From assembly GCA_026413225.1 (NCBI GenBank), contig CM048552.1, positions 205,171,553-205,235,552 of the forward strand: a DNA stretch of 64,000 nt. Direction: 5' to 3'. The translations under genes and the position numbers were made by a program. Origin of the DNA: Otis tarda. Lineage: Eukaryota; Chordata; Aves; Otidiformes; Otididae. Below the pieces are notes generated by a model. That model saw only the letters and a list, made by a program, of their open reading frames with translations. It did no database searches and was not told the DNA's origin. This document shows, one piece after another, positions 1 to 10,840 of the stretch (positions within the stretch are counted from its first letter, which is position 1; each line of letters begins with the position of its first letter).

Positions 1-459
1 AAGGGTTGTGGGTGATAGAACAGTTTGCAGAGATGGCCAGTAGCACTCCTGACACAGTAACTACCCAGTAGGTATTCCAGGCTGTTAGATAAACGTGAGA
101 GGCAGAGGGGACAGTTTTTTGAAAGAACAGATGCTTGGCTCAGAGAGAAAGATACAGCATTCTGTGCATGAGAGTTTTTAAATGCAAAAAAAAAGACAAG
201 AAGAAGCAAGATCTTTTAGGCTCGTTAGGCATTAATTCAGAGGAAATTGTTACAAACCTAAAAGTGGAAACCCTAGGCACCAGCGATAAATCACTGGAGT
301 GACTGATTACCCAGCTGTTTTATCCATCAGCATTTACATGGATGTTTTACTGAGAGTGTGTCTGGATATCACTGATGATATAAAAGATCAGTGGATATCA
401 GCTTTAGTGGGAATGGACATTTTCAAGGAAATAATAAAAAAAATTACAAATTTAAGAAA
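1..459. other. Intergenic, nothing recognised
   Basis: AT-leaning single-copy sequence with no exon-like ORF, splice-bounded coding segment or repeat family that I recognise. The 110-residue ORF starting near 299 runs into the polypurine minisatellite and is low-complexity (Lys/Arg/Glu/Gly). Confidence 0.6.
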
Positions 460-603
460 GGGGAAAAGAGAAAAAGGAAAGGAAAAATGGAAAGGGAAAG
501 GGGAAAAGAGAAAAAGGAAAGGAATAATGGAAAGGGAAAGGGGAAAGAGAGGTGAAAAAAGAAAAGGATATGAAAAAGGAAAAAGGGAAAGGGTAAAAGG
601 AAA
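460..603 (+). repeat. Polypurine 40-bp minisatellite
   Basis: An almost pure purine tract. Two adjacent 40-bp copies (460-499 and 500-539) differ at one base. A partial third copy and degenerate G/A runs follow to about 603. Each unit starts with GGGGAAAAGAG. The strand asymmetry (all purines on +) could support triplex formation, and it gives rise to spurious Lys/Arg-rich and Phe/Leu-rich ORFs on the two strands. A short GGT-rich run follows at about 636-658. Confidence 0.85.
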
Positions 604-2007
604 TTTTCCTTGTCATCTAGCCAGAAGGTGAAGCAGTGGTGGTGGTGCTGGTGGTGGCAGTGCTCACTCCCTAAATAGTCATCCTCTCCAGTGCAGATTC
701 TGGCCACCCCGAATATTCTTCCTACATTGACTATATGGTTTCACCCTGTTGTGCTCCACCTCTTATTAATCATCCTTCCTCATTATGCTAATCATATTGG
801 TCAGAGCACATTTTGATTGCACACACATTGCCCATGCTAACTGGCTCCTCAGCTTTTTGCAAATACATTCCTGGGCAATGCTTGTTGGCTACCTAAAACA
901 CTGCTATCTCCTGTTGGCAGTTACTAGGCACTACATGTTCCCAAACAATGCATCATGCTAAAAGCCACAAAAAAAAAAAAAAAAAGGCTGAAGAGGGAGA
1001 GAAAAAGCCCAAAAGGGTCATTCACACAGGGGGAGTGATTGCTTCTCATGACAAATCCAATGCAACAGCCATGGCTGTAGTCCAGAACTGGGAGTGCAAA
1101 GCTGGGAGGATGACAGCGCTTGGGACAGAGGGGTACAAAACTCTGCCCCAGCACCCTCAGGGTATGAAGGCGCACAGCCACACAGAAAAGCAACCAGCAG
1201 ACCAGGGTTGTGAGGGAAAAGCTGCAGAGGTGCAAATGGAAAGCCTTTGGCATCATACAAGTTGCAGACTCCTCTGATTTGGGCTGCAGCAGGGCAATGA
1301 AACCCCTCTGACCCTCCAGGGAAGCAGCTGATTTCTGCAGTTAGGGAGGTCCTGGGGTGCTTTCCCTTATGCCGATGCCTGGGCACCGAGAGAGGACTTC
1401 CCAACGCCCTCCCTTCTCTCTGCCTGCCACCCTTCACATCTTGGCTTTCGGAAAACCATTCCTTCTCCTACCTCTTCCATGAGAGGCACTTACATTGTGT
1501 TTCCTACCTCATGGAAGATCTTTTCATGTTAGTATGTGCTCAAAAGTTCGTGATTAAGTTCGTGTTTCATTTGAAGATGCCCTTGCCTTCTATGTCTTGT
1601 GAAGGGTGTTAAACCAGGGCTCACGTTCTGCAGTCACTGTTACTGTTTATGTTGTGACCGGGCTGTGAGAGCTACAGGATTCATGTGAAATCCATTGCTT
1701 GGAAAGAAGGATTTGGTAAAAATAAAAGAACCAGGGTGTAGTCATATTCCCACTTTTATCATGGGCTGGCGGCAGCATGGCTGCAGTTTTGCACTCATAT
1801 CCCAAGTTCCCAGCTTCCAAGTAGGTCATCCGGAGGGCAGAGACAGCTCCCAACGTCTCTGGCGTATGATTACAAACTCTTTTAAGATGTGCAAGTGGGG
1901 AGACAGAGAAGAAGAACATTGTCCTTTTAATGCTTCAGGAAACATAAGGAAGATCATGGTATGAATGACAAGCAGTTGGCTTTGCGCAGGTGTCATCTGG
2001 TATGCAT
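604..2007. other. Intergenic, low-complexity tracts only
   Basis: Contains a GGT-rich run (about 636-658) and an A17 tract (969-985). The overlapping ORFs of 90-140 codons at 920-1440 and 1650-1960 lie on both strands, have no domain signature and are not flanked by convincing splice sites, so I do not call a gene. Confidence 0.55.
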
Positions 2008-2100
2008 AGATTCACAGGGTTTAAGGCCAGAAAGGAGTCTTAAGTCATTTTTATTGACTCACTGCCTGTTAGAGGTTAATGCGTTTCACCCAGAGAAGTG
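2008..2100 (-). mobile_element. Ancient CR1/L3-type LINE 3' end (remnant)
   Basis: The run from 'agattcacagggtttaaggc' through the TTTCACCC near 2090 resembles the degenerate 3' end of old amniote CR1/L3 elements read on the minus strand (motif of the type 'ggtttaaggccagaa...'). It is much more diverged than the young CR1 copies elsewhere in this window. Family assignment is from memory of amniote repeats and is moderate; a repeat-library search would settle it. Confidence 0.5.
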
Positions 2101-3524
2101 AGCAATTTCTTCTTTCAGGCTACAATGAATGCCATTGAAGTCCCTTTGCCCACTGTAGTTTCAGGTGCTGACAAAGCTATTTTTCTTGCACCAAGTTTCT
2201 CAGCGATCCCTCTGTTTTTAATTCCTACAGGAAACTAAAAGCAATAGTGAAATATGTTTGACCTTTTGATCCTTTAGCCAGCTGGGCTTTTTTTTTCAGC
2301 TCTCACAAATGTTCCATCTTCTCTTGTTAGGACAATTTTTTTTAATACAAATTTATTCCATTGCACTGACACAGTGTTCATTAAATTTCCGTTATTGTTT
2401 TTAATTAGACCACAGAAATGTGTTACTGGCTGTGACTTCACATACCGTGGTATTGTACATGTGTGAATCTCAGTGGCATCCCGTTAGCTGTCATCGTTTT
2501 GGTTTGGCTTAATTGTGGTTACCTTCGGGGACTGAATACAACAGTGATCATCAAATATTCTTCTGTCTCCAGTCAGGATGACTAATGAGGGAATCCTTTG
2601 CTGTCCATTTATTTTACAGTTACTGCTGACCCCGAATGGCTCTTTCATTGCTGCATAGCAATGCACAAAGTGCCTGGCTTTGGAAAAATTCCAGTTTCCC
2701 TGAAATAATGATAGGCAGCAGAGAGTTAGCATTCACTGTCTTTTTTCTAAGTTGTCTTTTCTTTCAGCGTCTCTGCTAATGACTGTCATCCTCTTGTTCC
2801 TGTGCCATATGAACCTGGAGTTTTTTTCTATCTTGCAGCGTTCTCACAATCATGTGTGTACGAGCGCATGCACACATGTGTGTGTCTGTTCATATATGTG
2901 TGTATACATGAGAAAAACTGGGATGGATTCATCAACCCTACCGTTGTACTTGTGAGGTACCTGGTGCACAAAGCTACAATGAAGCAACCAGTAATCCCAA
3001 TGCCTGATGTGCTTTCTAAGATTCAAATGTCCAAAGCATTTGATAGTACCTTAAAAAGAAGGTGCTTTCAAAAAAGTGCACCTTACTGTATGCAACAACC
3101 TACTGCATATTTTAGATCAATTAAGGAGTGAATACTCTATCATTTAGTGACTGAGATCTCTCTGATGTGTGTTACGCAGGCAGAAGTAAATGAGTGTTAT
3201 TAAAATTGCAAGATTAGCACTAAAAAATGAAACACTGCACAATCCTACATCAGACTTCTTGTCCAGCTGCATTATTACACAGTTTTTAATTATCACATGC
3301 ATTATCAAATACTTTTTCTTTCTTTGCAGGACCTCTTTCATCACCAGCTTCTCACTAATTCAGTGAATGACCTCCATTCCTTATTGCTGTAAAACTTTAA
3401 AAACCTGCTTTGAAAACAAAAATTATTAATTTCCTTGTGGCTTTTTATACGGCTTCATTTCATCCAGTTAGTTCAGAATATCCAGGCATGTATTTGCTGT
3501 CACAAAATCCATCCTTAGGATGGA
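2101..3524. other. Intergenic; TG/CA-rich patch
   Basis: Single-copy sequence without a supported gene. An alternating purine-pyrimidine stretch rich in TG, CA and TA lies at about 2850-2910. The ORFs at 2752-3131 are translations of this patch. Confidence 0.55.
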
Positions 3525-3635
3525 GGGGAGCTATACTCATTTTACAGAATGAGAACTGAGGAACAGAGATGGAACAAGGGGCCTTCACCTGGTGAAACAA
3601 GAGACCCAGGTGGGACTTTCTGAACACCCACCCAG
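3525..3635 (+). mobile_element. Possible MIR/CORE-SINE-like ancient SINE remnant
   Basis: The segment holds 'cattttacagaatgagaact' followed by 'gaggaacagag' and then, about 50 bases on, 'ccaggtgggactttctgaac'. This order matches the conserved core and tail of MIR-type SINEs (a 'attttacag...gaggaaactgaggcacagag' core, then a 'gagctgggactagaaccc'-type tail). Such old amniote SINEs survive at low density in birds. The match is by eye and the copy is degenerate. Confidence 0.4.
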
Positions 3636-5279
3636 AAGCCACTGCTGCGTCAGAACGACCCTCCACTTCAGAGTAAACCGCCGAGATCGGTTTCCCAGTT
3701 GCCTCTCTGACACCTCTATTTCAGACCTCTTCTTTAGGATGAAAATAAATCCCAGCTTTACTGGGGATGTCCAGTCCAAGTGGCTGGAGTTTTCTCCATC
3801 CTGATTTTTCTTCCTCGGTCTCCCTCCCTTCAGGCAGCAGCGTGCACTGAGCCGAAGAACTGTGCCCGAGTACTTCAGCAGTGTGTTTTGTGCCTCATTG
3901 CGCACATTTCCATGTGGTTTGTAGCTGGAAGTGGGGCCACAAATTTAAGTAAGCTCAGTAGCTCTCAATATGACACTGCAGGCCCTGATTAATATTTAAT
4001 TAACATAGGCCTTAAGCAATGAGTCACTGCATAATGTTTTTTTTTCAACCTTACCCTTCTTTTTGGTGTGTGATTCATGTAATCTTTTGTGAACGCTGTC
4101 ACTCCCTTTACCATCACAGACAATAAACTCCCAATTACAGTATTGTACTATTCCAGTGACAAAATCAGCAGCTGTTGACAGAGAAAATAATATTTTGACA
4201 ATAATGAATATTTACAGTTTTAATGGAGCTGGGAATCAGAAGAAGGTACCAACTCTATTTTTTTACCTCTACAAACTTCTAGCAAGTGATCCATGAACCA
4301 AGGCTTGAGAATCTCTTTCACTTTTATACTTCTTATAGCGTTATCATCTTTTCCTTTGAGAAGGCACTTAATATGCTTCTGAAAGTGGCAAAAATAATTA
4401 CTCTTTTGAGTATAATAATTAATGAAAAAGCTGTTACAAGTGTTACAAAACCAGAGATTTCCTCCCCTTAGCCTGAGTGTTCTTGCGCACTGGCTCCTCA
4501 ACTCCACTGACGGTGATTTCTACGTGGTGCTTATCTATCACAGAGCAGATTTTCAAGCACTTTTTCAAAGCTATGTATTCAAGTGAGACTGTCGCCATGA
4601 TGCTAAAGAACCCAGCTAAAGGACTGAGGCTTCAAAAAAAGCTTCATCAATTTAATTTTCTCTCTGCTCCTTTTAGAAGAGAAAGCAGAATTCTCCTGCC
4701 GGTCCATTCTGTAAAGGATGCAATGACATCAGCAGTGAGTGGGGAGCGCTGGGTTTGAGGAGCAGCTTCACCCCCATGCCGTGCTAAATGTTTATGCAGA
4801 GTGAAGGGAAATACAACGTATTGGAGTTTGACGGGGTTACAGCTATTGAATTAACGTCTAAAATGAAGTTATGTTGGTTTTTCCCCTCTCCACTTCTTTT
4901 GCTTTAAGATCTTAGCAGGTTGCCTTCTGCGTATGTATTGACACTGTTGTTTCTAACAGATCTTTACATAAGACAAGAAGAAATAAAGTAGACTAGTATG
5001 GTACAGTAAACAGTTTGATAGGACAAGTTGTCATAAGCTTACCAAATGAGAAAGAAAATAGATAATATCTGGAGTGTTAAAGCCTCCCAGAAGGACAGCC
5101 GCTCACTTTTCAGTAGGAACGCAGAAGAGCATTGCAGACATCAAATGTGACATTTTTAATAGGGTTTGTACCGTTGAAAGACAGCTGTGCTCAACAGGCA
5201 GAGCGGCCAAGGTTGGTTCTTTCATTAATTCTGTTTCTTTGCGTTATTTGCACTAACGCGCTTCAGAAGAGATGAGTGA
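3636..5279. other. Intergenic, nothing recognised
   Basis: No coding exon or repeat family recognised. CpG density is slightly raised at about 3640-3900, and AT-rich sequence follows. Confidence 0.5.
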
Positions 5280-5495
5280 GTCAGATCAAAGGTCTGTCTA
5301 GCTCAGTATCCTTCCTCAGAAAATTTCCAGAAGTATCTCCACAGGGAGCACACGCCAATCGTTTGCCAAAGTATTCTTCCTGCCTTCAACAGTTTGCAGC
5401 TTGGGGACTTCCTGAGCCAGAGGTGATGTCTATATTTTTAGTCATCTTCTAAGGTTTCTTTTGCATAAATTTATCCCTCTAGCCCATGTAAAAAC
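5280..5495 (+). repeat. Ancient amniote interspersed repeat remnant
   Basis: Contains 'atcaaaggtctgtctagctc' plus 'agtatcc', then 'agtttgcagcttggggactt' plus 'cctgagccagagg', then 'aaatttatccctctagccca'. I associate these three blocks, in this order, with a dispersed repeat seen in turtle, crocodilian and bird genomes. I cannot give a reliable family name. The strand label is arbitrary. Confidence 0.45.
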
Positions 5496-7713
5496 ATTTA
5501 GTTTACATAATATTCTGTACAAAGGAATTCTATAGTGAAGCAATTTTTTTTTTTTTTTTAACCTGCCATCTGTTACCTACATTTGATATTTCTTAACTTC
5601 TGTACTGGGAGAAGCAGATAACAACTGAATCCTGTTCACCATCTCCATTTCACTTGTCATTTTGTGGATACTGCTATCAAGCACCTGTTTCCCAGGACAA
5701 AGAGTAAGATGAGGCAGATCCGGTAGGTAGCTATAGACCATTTTCTTTTCTGAGGATTAGTAACTTTGCCAAAACCGGACATTTCAGTTAAGCAAACTGT
5801 GAGGTCACATTGAATCTGGTATAGTTAAGACTGCAAAAGAGGAAGATAAATTGTGAAAATGTCAAAACATTTCATTTTGACATTTGCAGAATGAAGTATT
5901 CTGTGTTAGTAAAATGTTTATTTTGACATTCTCTATCTGAAACATACAAAGTTCTGAATTCTTAAATGGCATCTAAAAAAGATATCTTTTCTAATCAAGA
6001 AAGTGGAGTGCATGGCCTACAAAAGGACCAAGTAATCAAAAGGACAAACAAATTAAACACTTCATTTAGGATTGAATAGGAGATTTCCACTTAAACCAAA
6101 ACTGTTTGTCGCAGTTTACTTTGTAGAAAACTTTAAATAGAAATGTTGCTATATTTTGATTGAGACTGAATTACTGCTGTGATTTTTCCGTATGGCTGTG
6201 GAACAGAGACATCTGTAATGTTCCCGACCCTATTTACAGGGGTCTGAGTGACTTCCCCCTTTTTGCAATATTTTTGGTCCTTATTTTCAATTGCCGTTCT
6301 TTTACTTGGTTGTACACACTTGTGCAACGGAAGGCAAGTACATGCTGATTTAATACTACTGATGCAGAAAGATCTGGCAAGACTTTGGCTGGTTTAACCT
6401 TCCAAACCAGAGGTTAGCAAGAAATAGAACTGCTCCATATAAATACGTTAGGACAGACATGCCAGGGAAAGAAGAAACTATTCCGAGTGAAGGTGATTTA
6501 AGTTGAAAGACAAAATTGACAAAAAATCCCAAGCCACTTCAAGTGAAAGAATTTAGTTAGGAAATTAGAATTTTTGTAACTATCTGAGAAGTGAATTTAT
6601 GGAGATTAAAGGGAATAGAAAAGAGTATGCTTAGGACGGAACCTGATCAGTTTATGAAAGACTTAAATGATGTAGTAGCCTGGGATAAAAAGCAGAACTT
6701 TGTGACTGTTTTATGCCTTATATACATTTTATAGAAGTATAAGGGTTCAGTTCTCTCAGTGCTGAACATTTGCTACAAATCCAGCATTAAATGTGTCAAA
6801 GGATTACAACACTGCTGCCACGCATCATATCAATAGTGGCATGGATTAATATTTTGCTGAAGTATATCTGTATGCTGGACTTAATCCTTGATGATTGAAT
6901 CCTGGGTAAACATGAACCTGAAAAGCTGATACGAAGTCTCATTCCTAAAAAAAGTTGAGCTTTGCATTTAAATTGTCTACACTGAAGTGAAAACAAGCTA
7001 CCTGTCAGTGGGCAACATTAATCCTAAACTTCTTGAATTGTAGTTTGGTCTGCAGATGTGGTTTCCATAAATTGGCTTAGGAAAAAAAAAACCTAGAAGC
7101 TGCCTTTGCCTCCCAGGAGAAATCTGCTGTCAGAGAGAGGGGTTGTTCCCCAGAATTATCGTTGTGAAAGATAATAGCTGAGCAGTGATTTTACGTTTTG
7201 AGGTGCTTGGATGGTCACTGTTGGTGATGCTGTGATTTGTGCTGGAGTGTTGGCCTCCCTTGCGCCTGACATCAATGGGAAATGGAGTTGCTCCTGCCAG
7301 AGCAGCAGTTAAATGTCTGCTGTTTGCTGCTCTCCTTGCACTCATCAGATGAGGTCCAGAAAATATTTCTATACCATTTTCAGTCTTTGAAAATATGTCC
7401 CATCCTCAGTAGTGGCTATATGCAATACGTACCAGCACCAAAAGTCTACAAGGCAGAAATTATTTTACTATTTTCTTTTTTAGCATAGTTTCTAACTCAC
7501 ATCTCCGAGTGAATGTAACTCTAACTGTAGCACACAGAAGCCAGCCAGGTAAGTCTTCATGTGCTGTGAATGGTACAGCGAAGTCGGTCTCTGCGTGAAT
7601 AAGATGATGTGTGAGAAATGTGGGTATCCAGAGTCAGAGGGGTTTAGAGTTGTGCCATTTGCTTAGGTTGGTGAGAAATGTGAGATTAATTCCTGCCAGA
7701 CTGAGACCTGCCC
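5496..7713. other. Intergenic, nothing recognised
   Basis: AT-rich single-copy sequence with a T run at about 5547-5561. None of the short ORFs has recognisable domains or splice context. Confidence 0.55.
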
Positions 7714-7905
7714 CTCACTGTGGGCTGGACTGGCCATCCCTAGGCTGTGGCTGATCCTGGTCCATATGCCTGTCCCTGCTCTGCTCTTCCGGCTGGGTGC
7801 TGTGGGACATCACCATGTTGAGAAGGGCACTGCTCTGTCCATTGCCGTCACCCTTGGCCCCCGGCTCACCTGCCCTTGCCCCACCACTGCCTGACTCTCT
7901 GAAGG
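7714..7905 (+). repeat. GC-rich dispersed repeat, copy 1
   Basis: A C/T-rich, GC-rich block. Its core (about 7774-7853) aligns base for base with a second block at about 33173-33250: both read CCCTGCTCTGCTCTTC, then GGGTGCTGTGGGACA, then TTGCCGTCACCC. The two are about 25 kb apart in the same orientation, so this is a dispersed repeat of a family I cannot name. The minus-strand ORF over it (7715-8050) is a composition artefact. Confidence 0.7.
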
Positions 7906-7986
7906 GACATCTCAATGTGTAGGTGGTTTTAGATAGGTGTACAGGTATAAGAAATGACCCAGCTGACTTGAACACTTCGATGAGGA

Positions 7987-8975
7987 TCACAGAATCATAG
8001 AATCGTAGAATAGTTAGGGTTGGATGGTCATCTAGTCCAGCCCCCTGCAAGGAGCAGGGACACCTTCAACTAGACCAGGTTGCTCAGAGCCCCATCCAAC
8101 CTGGCCTTGAATGTTTCCAGGGATGGGGCATCCACCACCTCTCTGGGCAATCTGTTCTGGTGTTCCACCACCCTCAGTGTAAAAAATTTATTTCTGAAAT
8201 CTAGTCTGAATCTACCTCCTTCTATTTTAAAACCATTTCCCTTTGTCCTATCACAACAGGCCCTGCTAAAGAGTTTCTCCCCATCTTTCTTATAAGCTCC
8301 CTTTAGGTACTGGAAGGCCACTATAAGGTTTCCCTGGAGCCTGCTCTTCTCCAAGCTGAACAGCCCCAACTCTCTCAGCCTGTCCTCACAGGGGAGGTGC
8401 TCTAGCCCTCTCATTATCTTCGTGGCCTCCTCTGGACTCTCTCCAACAGGTCCACATCTTTCTTATGTTGGGGGTTCCAGAGCTGGATGCAGTACTCAAG
8501 GTGGGGTCTCAGGAGAGTGGAACAGAGGGGCAGAATCACCTCCCTCAGCCTGCTGGTCACACTTCTTTTGATGCAGCCCAGGATGTGGTTGGCTTTCTGG
8601 GCTGCAAGTGCACATTGCCAGCTCATGCTGAGCTTCTCATCCACCAGCACTCCCAAGTCCTTCTTCTCAGGGCTGCTCTTGATCCATTCTCCACCCAGCC
8701 TGTATTTGTGCCTGTGGTTGCCACAACCCATGTGCAAGACCTTGCACTTGGCCTTGTTGAATGTCATGAGGTTCTCACGGCCCCCGCCTCCAGCCTGTCA
8801 AGGTCCCTCTGGATGGCAGCCCTTCCCTCCAGCATGTTGACCACTCCACACATTTTGGTGTTGTCAACAAACTTGCTGAGGATGCACTCTATCCCACTGT
8901 CCATGTCACTGACAAAGATATTAAATAGGGTGGGTCCCAATACCAACCCTTGAGGAATGCCACTCGTCACTGGCC
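7987..8975 (-). mobile_element. CR1 LINE, 5'-truncated, degenerate ORF2
   Basis: Read on the minus strand this is the 3' kilobase of a CR1 non-LTR retrotransposon. Its 3' terminus lies at the left, with the usual end repeats (atcacagaatcatagaatc) and the 'ggttggatggtcatctagtc' block. It then covers the C-terminal part of ORF2 up to the reverse-transcriptase palm. ORF2 is broken between frames (8070-8414, 8414-8767 and 8764-8970). The catalytic Ala-Asp-Asp region reads Val-Asp-Asn in the copy ending at 8764, so the enzyme is dead. The 5' truncation is typical of LINEs. A 9-bp inverted repeat sits at the 5' junction (8961-8984). Confidence 0.92.
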
Positions 8976-8984
8976 TGACGAGTG

Positions 8985-10771
8985 ATGCTTATTTCTCACA
9001 AAGAACGGACTCACAGGACTGCTCACCGGTTGCCTTAAGGCACAGTTCTCAGTGCAGCATTTCCAAGGAGCTGGCTTTGCTATCAGTGACTCAGGGCGGC
9101 TGCCAGCTATGCCCTGCTGGGGGCTGTCCACCCCCGGGGCCTCTGGGTGACACCCGAGGCGTTAGTACACCAGCACCCCTGGTTTATGAGCTGGGGTCCT
9201 TCGAGTTTGTGCTGGTTTCCACTTGATGGCAGCAGAGCCCACAGCAACGGGGCGCGGGCAGCGCTGTGAGCAGTTTTCTGTTTATCAACGATGGGAGAAT
9301 GGAAGGGAAGCCAGCAAAAACCGGACTTTTAAGAAGAATACTCGGCGTATTTTGGATTGTGAGTGCCATGGTGATGAGACTGGCTCTGACCAGCCCTCCT
9401 GCTTGTTTCCCAAACTGAGAGGCACAAATACAGCGTCTTTTGCAAGAGGTGGAATCTCCACCACGAGAAATGACATATGAGACCAGATTTACTCTAACTC
9501 AAATCCACGTTCTCAAAAAAAATTAAATGGTTTGGGGAAATATTTCAGATTGCAGATGCAGTTTGCCTGTTTTCAGTACAAATAGCTCTGAATGTCTGTG
9601 TGCTGTGGTAAATAGAAAGCAGCCAGAAGTTTGTAATTTCTGAGACTGAGCCAGTTTTGGGTGTTGGCTTTACAGTTGTTTCCAGGGAAGTGTCCACAGA
9701 AGAAAGTAAAAGAGAAGAATTTCAGAGAATAAACGGAGAAGCACTGAAAGGACTCATAGTTACAGAAAGTATACTTTCCACAAGATAATCAGCTGCTCTG
9801 TAGGCAAGTCAGTGTTTTAATTACATCTATATTTGCACGTTTCCTAAAAGCCTGATCAGCTTTTAGGGGAAAGCATTATTTGGGGTAAACTAGAAGATCT
9901 TTGAATTTTCTCAGCTCTGTCTCCAGGTCAGGACCCGCACATCACCTGGCAGCTGCATCACTTGCTGTGGCGCTCGCTGGACTCTTCTGGCATATTGCAA
10001 GGTCTGGAATGGAGGCTGCTCTTCTCATTCTTGTCTTTGTTCCAAGGTTATGTTAACAGAAATAGTATGTATATATATATATATATATATTTTAAGTCAC
10101 GTCAGACACCAGTATAAAAATGAGACTTAAACATTATTCTCCTCTTCTTGGAAATGTTTGCCATTGCTAATTAATTGCTCTGCATTTTCCTGCCAGGATA
10201 AACAGTTTTTTAAAAGACTGACTTGTTCCTCATTGTGAAGATATGCACTCTATAAACTGAAGGAAAGAGCCAAAATGTCAGCTGCACTGGACGTCTCTGT
10301 CCCATGGATTCTGGTGGAATTGCAGCTGGCACGTTCAGCCTGGTGCTTGGAAAGAAGGGCAGAAAAGTTCTAATGGAGAAAATCAGAAGTTCCCAGAAAG
10401 TCCATCTACCTCTTTCCCTGACAAGCAAATTTTTTAAAATTTTGTTCTTTGTGAAGCTAAATACAATACGCACTCCACCATCTTGTGTGCCTTCAAAAGC
10501 ACATAAATCCTAGAAAAACAAAGCCATAATAAAAAAGAATTTCTTACAAGGGTTAAAAGGGGAAAACAGATGGGCATATAATCCCTTGTCCAGTCTTACC
10601 TCTATTTATTGCAGGTCTTCGAACTAGAAATCTGGTGTTTCACATACTGCAGAGGCTGTAGAAGGAGTCAGCAGGAATACAGTGGTATTCAAGACTGTGA
10701 GTTACTTTCTTTCAGGTTCTTCATCTGTTTTTCATGAGAAAGGCTCAGGGAAATGAAGTAAGACCCTTACT
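8985..10771. other. Intergenic; (AT)10 microsatellite
   Basis: No gene or repeat family recognised apart from an (AT)10 run at 10071-10090 inside a short AT-rich patch. The block at 9010-9250 is moderately GC-rich but has no coding signature. Confidence 0.5.
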
Positions 10772-10840
10772 TGGTTGGCCTTCTGGGTCACAAGAGTGCA
10801 TTGCCTGCTCGCGTTAAACTTCTCATCCAGCAATGCTCAC
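10772..10840 (-). mobile_element. Short CR1 ORF2 fragment
   Basis: About 70 bases starting 'tggttggccttctgggtcac' and ending near 'cttctcatccagcaatgctc' match the CR1 ORF2 segment seen intact at about 8588-8650 and 27640-27705. Both ends are missing, so this is a relic of an older, mostly deleted insertion. Confidence 0.7.

Noticed and set aside
299-707. Lys/Arg-rich and Phe/Leu-rich ORFs near the left edge
   Set aside because: They translate the purine minisatellite on opposite strands.
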